A stretch of DNA of 6,054 nt. It comes from Candidatus Omnitrophota bacterium (GTDB taxonomy: Bacteria; Omnitrophota; Omnitrophia; Omnitrophales; Abzuiibacteriaceae). The position numbers and the translations under genes were made by a program. Below the pieces are notes generated by a model. It searched no databases. It was not told the DNA's origin and saw only the letters and a list, made by a program, of their open reading frames with translations. The DNA lies in contig JACQQN010000144.1 in the NCBI GenBank assembly GCA_016206995.1, forward strand, positions 1 to 6,054, read 5' to 3'. Each line of letters starts with the position of its first letter. Within the stretch, counting starts at the first letter, position 1. Positions 1 through 4,355 of the stretch are shown piece by piece.

Positions 1-610
1 CAAATACATCGCCTTGGGGCACCTTCAGTTGTTTTGGGTGCGCGAGTGACGCAACGCCACCAGCTTCACGAATCATTTGGATTGCGTCTTTGCTGGTAAC
101 TGTCCGCTTATCGATATAAGCAGAACAACCTCTTCCTAAATATTTTTTGAACGCCTCTTCGTGGCTTTTGACAAAACCTTTTTCCACCATTACTTTTGCA
201 AAATGCGGCCGCCCAATTTGATCTCCGCCGGATACTTTTTCAACTTCTTCAAGCGTGATCGCGAACCCCAGTGCGTTCAAACGCTCAATAATTTTTGGGT
301 TCCGGTGCCGCCTTGCTTCTTGAACTGACTCAAGCCCTTTGAGTAAATCTTTGTTCTCAATATCAACAAAATAACCAAGAATATGCATCGTTCCCGGCTC
401 AAAAATAACGCTTATTTCAACGCCTGGGATTACTTCCACGTCATGTTCATTCCCAGCTCTTTGAGCTTCTTTAATTCCGCTCACGGTGTCATGATCGGTA
501 AGTGCGATACAAGAAAGTTCTTTTGATCGCGCGCGCGCCACAAGTTCCGTTGGGGTCAACGTACCATCCGAATGGGTTGTATGCATATGCAAATCAATCC
601 TTCGACGCAT
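1..610 (-). CDS. PHP-domain metal-dependent phosphoesterase (TrpH/RnaAM-like, COG0613 type), C terminus cut by window
   Basis: This is a PHP-domain phosphoesterase, a cytosolic metal-dependent hydrolase. The 203 visible residues contain the PHP metal-binding pattern: H8-x-H10 followed by H13 and D15 near the N terminus, the TDHDT block around H40, E65 in GVEIS, H76, GRPH at 133-136, and the SLAHP block at 188-192 (H191). After the first motifs comes the typical insertion (roughly 95-170) of the COG0613 group; members are usually about 280 residues, so some 75 residues lie outside the window. Characterised relatives hydrolyse 3',5'-bisphosphate nucleotides such as pAp or trim RNA 5' ends; the exact substrate here is inferred. 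It follows cysC directly, which fits PAP disposal. I chose the ATG at 610 because family homology begins there, but it has no good ribosome binding site. The frame stays open to an ATG at 712 that has GAGGAA seven bases upstream and overlaps the cysC end by 11 bases. That start would add 34 residues translated from a palindromic repeat. Confidence 0.88.
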   Translation of the reverse strand, partial: MRRRIDLHMHTTHSDGTLTPTELVARARSKELSCIALTDHDTVSGIKEAQRAGNEHDVEVIPGVEISVIFEPGTMHILGYFVDIENKDLLKGLESVQEARRHRNPKIIERLNALGFAITLEEVEKVSGGDQIGRPHFAKVMVEKGFVKSHEEAFKKYLGRGCSAYIDKRTVTSKDAIQMIREAGGVASLAHPKQLKVPQGDVF

Positions 611-615
611 CCCGC

Positions 616-679
616 CGCTTCGTTGCGAAACAAAGAGCGAGATTTGCTCAGGATTGTCCTGAGCGAGCGAAGCGAGTCG
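616..679. repeat. Palindromic repeat-like element between cysC and the PHP gene
   Basis: A compact nested palindrome. The core is a perfect hairpin, GCTCAGGA (646-653), TTG loop, TCCTGAGC (657-664). It is enclosed by CGCTTCG (616-622) and CGAAGCG (668-674), which are exact reverse complements. A short TTCG-TTG-CGAA hairpin sits at 619-629, and GAGCGAG occurs as a direct repeat at 635-641 and 661-667. The GAGCGAAGCGAGTCGA style resembles dispersed palindromic repeats (REP or small MITE-like) found in many bacterial genomes. There is no U-tract on either strand, so it is not a clean intrinsic terminator. Only one copy is visible, so the dispersed-repeat status is inference. It could also stabilise or attenuate the cysC message. 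Confidence 0.6.
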
Positions 680-701
680 ATGGGCAACCCGTTTGAGCTG
701 G

Positions 702-1253
702 CTAACTGGCATGAGCAAGTTCCTCGGTGGTGACATAACCAAGTTCTTCGAGCTTGCGCAAAACTTTTTCTGCGGATTGTTCTGGTGTTTCCTTGTCGGT
801 CTCACAAACAACTTCGGCGTGCAGCGGTTCTTCGTAAGGATCATCAACTCCAGTAAAACCTTTGATTTCACCCGCAAGCGCTTTTTTGTAAAGCCCTTTT
901 GCATCACGTTCGACACAGGCATCTAGGGAGCACTTCGTGAATACTTCAACAAAATTACCAATGAGACTACGATTCTCATCCCGAACAGCACGATAAGGAG
1001 AAATTGCGGCGGCAATTGCGACCACATCATTTCGTGTCAGAAGATGACATACAAAACCAATTCTCCGAATGTTGGTATCACGATCTTCCTTTGAGAATCC
1101 AAGACCTTTGCTTAAATTGGTACGGACAACATCGCCGTCTAACATCTCTACTTTTCGCCCCATTCTTTTGAGCTTTTTTTCAATGATTCTTGCAATTGTG
1201 GATTTCCCGGCTCCCGAAAGCCCCGTAAACCAGATCGTTACTCCTTTAGACAT
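702..1253 (-). CDS. cysC: Adenylylsulfate kinase (APS kinase)
   Basis: Cytosolic APS kinase, which phosphorylates adenosine 5'-phosphosulfate at the 3' position with ATP to give PAPS, the donor for sulfate reduction or sulfotransferases. The 183 residues are a full-length single-domain CysC. Visible motifs are the P-loop GLSGAGKST at 11-19, DGD at 39-41, GLGFS at 50-54 with NIRRIG at 61-66 (APS-binding region), ISPYR at 84-88 containing the family's conserved serine (85), and the lid segment FTGVDDPYEEP at 133-143. The ATG at 1253 has AAGGAGG five bases upstream, so the start is secure. There is no fusion to ATP sulfurylase (CysN or Sat) and no such gene in the window. It is the first gene after a near-consensus promoter and is probably cotranscribed with the PHP phosphoesterase downstream. 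Confidence 0.96.
   Translation of the reverse strand: MSKGVTIWFTGLSGAGKSTIARIIEKKLKRMGRKVEMLDGDVVRTNLSKGLGFSKEDRDTNIRRIGFVCHLLTRNDVVAIAAAISPYRAVRDENRSLIGNFVEVFTKCSLDACVERDAKGLYKKALAGEIKGFTGVDDPYEEPLHAEVVCETDKETPEQSAEKVLRKLEELGYVTTEELAHAS
720..725 (-). promoter_or_regulatory. Shine-Dalgarno site inside the cysC 3' end for an alternative PHP start at 712
   Basis: On the minus strand GAGGAA lies seven bases before an ATG at 712 that is in frame with the PHP protein. It is the only good ribosome binding site near that gene, since the ATG at 610 has none. If used, the two genes overlap by 11 bases and are probably translationally coupled. Confidence 0.45.
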
Positions 1254-1257
1254 TGCT

Positions 1258-1264
1258 CCTCCTT
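1258..1264 (-). promoter_or_regulatory. Ribosome binding site of cysC
   Basis: AAGGAGG on the minus strand, five bases before the ATG at 1253. It is a full consensus site and fixes the cysC start. Confidence 0.85.
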
Positions 1265-1383
1265 AAAATTAAAAGTTTCTACGAAAAATACCGACTTTCT
1301 TGCGCAGGCGCTTTTCTCTCTGGGAATGGGAAGATTTTTACTGCCTTAAATTGATAACTACCCACCAAACAACGACTTAGATA

Positions 1384-1408
1384 AAGCTTCTCACGCATGA
1401 AGAAGCTT
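1384..1408. promoter_or_regulatory. 25-bp palindrome over the cysC transcription start, candidate operator
   Basis: The arms AAGCTTCT (1384-1391) and AGAAGCTT (1401-1408) are exact reverse complements separated by nine bases. The right arm abuts the -10 hexamer at 1409-1414, so the predicted transcription start (near 1402) falls inside it. This is the classical place for a repressor site. Because part of the arm would not be transcribed, a DNA-level role is more likely than an RNA hairpin. No known regulator consensus was recognised. Confidence 0.5.
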
Positions 1409-1437
1409 ATAATAATGCCTGAACTTCCGATTGTCAA
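1409..1437 (-). promoter_or_regulatory. Sigma70-type promoter of cysC
   Basis: On the minus strand the -35 hexamer is TTGACA (1432-1437), a perfect consensus. It is followed by a 17-base spacer (1415-1431) and the -10 hexamer TATTAT (1409-1414), which matches TATAAT in five of six positions. The predicted start near 1402 gives a leader of about 150 bases before cysC. This is the best promoter in the window. Confidence 0.8.
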
Positions 1438-1441
1438 CCCA

Positions 1442-1455
1442 ACCCTTAAAAGGGT
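1442..1455. promoter_or_regulatory. Short palindrome upstream of the cysC -35 box
   Basis: ACCCTT (1442-1447), AA, AAGGGT (1450-1455) form a perfect 6-bp inverted repeat, followed on the plus strand by the A/T-rich palindrome ATTTAAAT. It ends four bases upstream of the -35 hexamer, at about -40 to -54, where an activator or UP-like element could sit. It lacks a U-tract downstream on the minus strand, so it is not a good tatC terminator. Confidence 0.35.
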
Positions 1456-1492
1456 ATTTAAATCAAGTGTTACGCTACTTTATAGAAATCCA

Positions 1493-2221
1493 TCAAGGGC
1501 GAATCATGCGAGCCGCCAGAAGGCTTGCTTCAAATAAAATCCAAAGAGGAATGGCAAGCAAACATTGACTTAAGGGGTCTGGCGATGGAGTGACAAGTGC
1601 AGCAAAGATAAAAATGAGGATGATCGCATAAGGCCTGATACGCGCAAGTTGTGAGACAGTAACAATTCTCAATTTGACGAGGCCAATCAAAAATAAAGGC
1701 ATCTCAAAAGCAAGCCCAAACGCAACGCCCATCCATACAACGAAATTTAAGTATTCGCTAATCGAGATCATGGGAAGGAGTTCTGGCGTTGAAAATTTCA
1801 AGAAAAAACGCATGGTAGTTGGAACAACGGCAAAAAGAGCAACGCTTACGCCGGCAAGTAAAAGAAAAACGGATGAGATGAGTAAGAAGAGAAACGCTTT
1901 TTTCTCCTTCTTGTATAAACCTGGGACAACGAAAAGCCAAACTTCCGCTAGCAAAAGCGGAGCCGCAAGAAAAAAACCACCCCAAAAAGAAACTTGAAGT
2001 TTCACTAAAAAAGCATCATAGGGAGATAAAAAATAAGCTTTTTGAGAGAGCTCGGTTAAAGGCTTGATTAAGAAAGAAATGATCGTGTCGGAAAAAAAAT
2101 AAGAAAAAAGTATGGTTGCAATAAGGAGACCAACTGAAAAGAAAAGGCGCTGTCTTAATTCTTCAAGATGGCCCCAAAATGTTTCTATTTCTTCTTCAAC
2201 TTTGAATTCCGTTTGATTCAT
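1493..2221 (-). CDS. tatC: Sec-independent (twin-arginine) protein translocase subunit TatC
   Basis: TatC is the polytopic inner-membrane receptor of the Tat pathway; it binds twin-arginine signal peptides and assembles with TatA or TatB to export folded proteins. The 242-residue product has the usual family length and about six hydrophobic segments. Conserved signatures are the cytoplasmic N-terminal HLEELRQRL at 18-26, SPYDAF at 66-71, FVVPGLYKKEKK at 97-108, ISEYLNF at 154-160, the FEMP block at 172-175 containing the conserved membrane glutamate, and TPSPDPLSQ at 211-219. The frame is open back to an ATG at 2287, but those 22 extra residues would be encoded by the ROK terminator hairpin. 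I therefore start at the ATG at 2221, just before the conserved region. The ribosome site there is weak. No promoter fits in the 25 bases after the terminator, so transcription may come from readthrough or from within the ROK 3' end. No tatA or tatB is present. Confidence 0.94.
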   Translation of the reverse strand: MNQTEFKVEEEIETFWGHLEELRQRLFFSVGLLIATILFSYFFSDTIISFLIKPLTELSQKAYFLSPYDAFLVKLQVSFWGGFFLAAPLLLAEVWLFVVPGLYKKEKKAFLFLLISSVFLLLAGVSVALFAVVPTTMRFFLKFSTPELLPMISISEYLNFVVWMGVAFGLAFEMPLFLIGLVKLRIVTVSQLARIRPYAIILIFIFAALVTPSPDPLSQCLLAIPLWILFEASLLAARMIRP

Positions 2222-2246
2222 TCCCGCGCTTTCTTGCTTGAAAGCA

Positions 2247-2272
2247 AAAAGCCCTCTTTTAAGAGGGCTTTT
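2247..2272. terminator. Bidirectional intrinsic terminator after the ROK gene
   Basis: The arms AAAAGCCCTCTT (2247-2258) and AAGAGGGCTTTT (2261-2272) are exact reverse complements around a two-base centre, giving an eight-pair GC-rich stem, GCCCTCTT with AAGAGGGC, flanked by A-runs and T-runs. On the minus strand the stem is followed by five U residues, so it ends the ROK transcript about 32 bases after its stop codon. The plus-strand reading also ends in a U-tract. Confidence 0.88.
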
Positions 2273-2303
2273 GATTGGTTCTGGCAACCTTTAGAAACCG
2301 GTG

Positions 2304-3518
2304 TTACGCCTGAGCAAAAACCTCCCGCGCGACGATTCCAACAACGCCGAGCGCTACCGCATTTTCGCCAAAAGCCGATGGAATAATTTTCACTTGGCTC
2401 GAAGCTTCCTCTACTGCCCATTCTTTGACTGTATTTTTGATGGCGTCCAAAAGTGGCGCGCCACAATCTTCGATACCGCCTCCAATAACCACAATTTCCG
2501 GGTTTAGCAAATTAATCAAAAAAGCAACTTTTCGGCCAAGCATGGTGGCTCTTTCCTCAACCACACGAAGCGCGAGAGCATCTTTTTCCTTGCACCCCTT
2601 TACCACTTCTCGAAAAGTAATTTTGGAGGCATCGCCCTGAACATAGTCTTTGAGCGTCGAGGTGGATCCTTGTTGAATCAATTCCTTCGCGCGCGCCGTC
2701 ATTCCCAAATCCATTTCCCAGCGGCCGAGAGCGCTCGACATCACTGCAATGTCTTCTTTGGGAGCTTGTATACTTGAAATACCTAGTTCCCCAGCAGCAC
2801 CGGTTGCACCTCTATAAATTTCGCCATTAATCAAAACGCCTGTCCCCACCCCAGAAAACATGTACAACATATGCCGCACATCCCGATCCAAACCGAGCCA
2901 TTTTTCACCCAACACCGCGGCGTTTGCATCATTTTCAACAAAGGTGGGAATGTTCAGACGTTTTTCAAATGTATCTTTAATTGAGAGGCAAACTGAGATG
3001 TCCTTCTCGCCAAGACTTTGCGGCCAGCGGATGGTTCTTCCCTTTTCATCAATAATTCCAGGAACGCCGACGCCGACGCCGACAATTTTTTCTTTGTCGA
3101 CTTCGGACTTTTCGATGATTTCAACTGCGAGATCGACCATTTTGTGGATCACAGCTTCTGAATTCTCGGGGAGGCGTTCGCGTTTGATTTCGGCAATCAC
3201 ATTAATTTCGAGATCCACCAAAACGGCAACCATGCTTAACATATTCAAGCCAACGCCAACGATGTAACCCGCCTTTGGATTCAACTCAACCAAAACCGGC
3301 TTTCGGCCACCTGTCGATTCGTCGAGTTCGCCTTCTACTACCAAACCCTTCTTGATGTAGTGGCTGACATAATTCGACACCGTCACAATATTAAGCTCGG
3401 TGATTTTTGAGATGTCCGTTCGCGAAATGGGCCCGTTCTTACGAATGACCTCAAGAATTGACAAATTCTTCCGCTCCTTGTCCGTCAAGATGCGGTCTTT
3501 GAGCATTTGCTTAATCAC
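2304..3518 (-). CDS. ROK-family transcriptional regulator (NagC/XylR type) with N-terminal winged helix
   Basis: A cytoplasmic sugar-responsive repressor of the ROK family. The 404-residue product has a winged helix-turn-helix at about 16-72 (ISRTDISKITELNIVTVSNY as the helices, wing at STGGRKP) and then a two-lobed sugar kinase-like fold. Visible ROK elements are VGVGVGVPG (146-154), the sugar-binding ENDAN at 195-199, SGVGTGV at 222-228 and NPEIVVIGGG at 339-348. The first phosphate loop reads VGVGLNM (87-93) without the catalytic-type DxGGT, as in regulator rather than kinase members. The histidine and CxCGxxGC zinc motif expected around 247-268 is absent: GELG is followed by isoleucine and there are no cysteines there. 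I chose GTG at 3518 because AAGGAGG lies five bases upstream; an ATG at 3557 with only a distant GGAG would add 13 residues. It lies 129 bases after the jelly-roll gene with no terminator between, so it is probably in the same operon and may regulate it. The effector sugar is unknown. Confidence 0.93.
   Translation of the reverse strand: MIKQMLKDRILTDKERKNLSILEVIRKNGPISRTDISKITELNIVTVSNYVSHYIKKGLVVEGELDESTGGRKPVLVELNPKAGYIVGVGLNMLSMVAVLVDLEINVIAEIKRERLPENSEAVIHKMVDLAVEIIEKSEVDKEKIVGVGVGVPGIIDEKGRTIRWPQSLGEKDISVCLSIKDTFEKRLNIPTFVENDANAAVLGEKWLGLDRDVRHMLYMFSGVGTGVLINGEIYRGATGAAGELGISSIQAPKEDIAVMSSALGRWEMDLGMTARAKELIQQGSTSTLKDYVQGDASKITFREVVKGCKEKDALALRVVEERATMLGRKVAFLINLLNPEIVVIGGGIEDCGAPLLDAIKNTVKEWAVEEASSQVKIIPSAFGENAVALGVVGIVAREVFAQA
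3066..3083. repeat. Three tandem GCCGAC units inside the ROK gene
   Basis: Three exact copies of a six-base unit encode alternating glycine and valine in the conserved VGVGVGVPG strand and loop of the ROK protein. The ROK family normally has an alternating glycine and aliphatic pattern here, so the repeat is largely explained by conserved residues with identical codon choice. Confidence 0.6.
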
Positions 3519-3523
3519 GGCAC

Positions 3524-3530
3524 CCTCCTT
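3524..3530 (-). promoter_or_regulatory. Ribosome binding site that decides the ROK start
   Basis: AAGGAGG on the minus strand lies five bases before GTG at 3518. It is far better than the weak GGAG ten bases before the upstream ATG at 3557, so the GTG start is preferred. Confidence 0.7.
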
Positions 3531-3555
3531 GCTAATGGTTTTTCCGACCGTTAGC
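3531..3555. promoter_or_regulatory. Inverted repeat just upstream of the ROK gene, candidate operator
   Basis: GCTAATGG (3531-3538) and CCGTTAGC (3548-3555) pair in seven of eight positions around a nine-base A/T-rich centre. The site lies directly before the ribosome binding site. ROK repressors often bind inverted repeats near their own genes, so autoregulation is possible. It could instead act as an mRNA hairpin controlling translation. It does not match a known ROK operator that I can name. Confidence 0.4.
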
Positions 3556-3647
3556 ATTTATGAATACTCCATTCTTGTCTCCCCTGACTTAATCACTGCT
3601 GCCAGAGAACGCGAATCAATCTTTTCTTTACACTAATTTCAGGTTGT

Positions 3648-4286
3648 TTATTCAGTAGAAAATCGGACGTTATCGACGAAAATCGTTCCTGTTTTTGGAT
3701 TGGAATTAATGTCGTCAAAAACAACCACGAATTCCGAAAGTGCGCTCCAATCGGTCACGCGGCGAAACCGTTCAAATGGAATTGAAAATTCCTGCCACTG
3801 ATCGGTAATTCCTGAAACGATATAAGGGGATGAAACACCATCCGGACCTTTTAATTCGATTTTCACCCGAGGCGAAAAACCTTTTTCGGCATCTCCCTTC
3901 ATGTAAAAATTGAGGGTATTGTATTGCGTAGCGTCAAAACCATTTAACTTCATCCAGAAACCGTTATAGGCTGGGTTGGCTGAATCAACATCATAATCAA
4001 GCCGAATAGCGTAACCCGTGGAATCGCCAGCAGCATCATTTGATTCAAAACTCAACTTACATCCTTGTGTTTCATCGTTCGGATCTTTGTCCCACGCGCC
4101 GAAGTCCCCCCCCACGTTATTTGGTTTGTCGCCCGTGTTGAAATCGGCAACAATCATACCGCCTGTACCAGTGGCTGGCGCAACAGCGGGTGGCTGCACA
4201 GGCGCTTCAGCAAAAAGAGTGGCTGTGCTAATAGAAATGCCTAAAATTGAAACTAATGCGATTAAATATCTGTGATTGATGTCCAT
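3648..4286 (-). CDS. Secreted single-domain jelly-roll protein, carbohydrate-binding-like (CBM11/CIA30-like)
   Basis: A 212-residue exported protein of unknown exact function. Residues 1-26 are a Sec signal peptide: a hydrophobic core, LIALVSILGISIS, with probable cleavage after TATLFA. There is no twin-arginine and no lipobox. A proline and alanine-rich linker (29-43) leads into one beta-sandwich domain, 44-211, opening with the VADFNTGD...NNVGGDFGAWD pattern seen in CBM11/CIA30-like galactose-binding folds and closing with a DNVRF strand. These folds often bind polysaccharide, which fits the enzyme gene upstream, but the ligand is inferred. The segment 160-208 (W-E-IP, F-R-x-x-D, L-x-x-F, G-x-x-x-x-D-x-x-x-F) recurs in the N-terminal domain of that enzyme. 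I chose ATG at 4286 because GGGAGAGGAG lies six bases upstream; an upstream TTG would only precede the signal peptide with an unlikely tail. A run of eight G on the coding strand falls in the NNVGGDFG segment. Confidence 0.85.
   Translation of the reverse strand: MDINHRYLIALVSILGISISTATLFAEAPVQPPAVAPATGTGGMIVADFNTGDKPNNVGGDFGAWDKDPNDETQGCKLSFESNDAAGDSTGYAIRLDYDVDSANPAYNGFWMKLNGFDATQYNTLNFYMKGDAEKGFSPRVKIELKGPDGVSSPYIVSGITDQWQEFSIPFERFRRVTDWSALSEFVVVFDDINSNPKTGTIFVDNVRFSTE
4106..4113. repeat. Homopolymer of eight C (G on the coding strand)
   Basis: A mononucleotide run inside the jelly-roll gene, reading GTG GGG GGG GAC on the coding strand. The reading frame is intact in this sequence. Runs of this length are prone to slippage and to sequencing error. 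Confidence 0.9.
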
Positions 4287-4292
4287 GTTTTT

Positions 4293-4302
4293 CTCCTCTC
4301 CC
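4293..4302 (-). promoter_or_regulatory. Ribosome binding site of the secreted jelly-roll protein
   Basis: GGGAGAGGAG on the minus strand ends six bases before the ATG at 4286. It supports that start over the TTG at 4349, which would add 21 residues before the signal peptide. Confidence 0.75.
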
Positions 4303-4355
4303 GTTTTTAATTGAACCCTAATACTGCAAAAGAACGATGCGTTCGACAAAACATC

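Larger units (their letters stand above)
1254..1492. other. Intergenic region between tatC and cysC
   Basis: This stretch of 239 bases holds the cysC promoter, the palindrome at 1384-1408, a second small palindrome at 1442-1455 and a leader of about 150 bases. The leader contains only weak pairings, such as AAAGT with ACTTT near its 3' end. I recognise no SAM, cobalamin or other riboswitch core and see no coding potential. There is no clear intrinsic terminator after tatC. Confidence 0.7.

Noticed and set aside
693..926. Plus-strand open frame opposite cysC, with a hydrophobic stretch
   Set aside because: It is antisense to the conserved C-terminal half of CysC; its hydrophobicity follows from the complementary codons.
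2253..2295. Promoter for tatC, TTGCCA, 17 bases, TCTTAA
   Set aside because: The -10 matches only three of six consensus positions and falls inside the terminator stem, so it is likely chance.
2860..3267. Plus-strand open frame of 135 codons opposite the ROK gene
   Set aside because: It is antisense to conserved ROK motifs, with serine and threonine-rich shadow composition and no domain.
3560..3647. Separate promoter for the ROK gene
   Set aside because: The best candidate, TTGATT, 17 bases, GTGATT, has a poor -10. Nothing better was seen, so cotranscription with the upstream gene is preferred.
4327..4344. Small hairpin GAACG-CAT-CGTTC followed by four U between the enzyme and jelly-roll genes
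   Set aside because: The stem has only five pairs and the U-tract is short, so it is at most a weak attenuator rather than a terminator.
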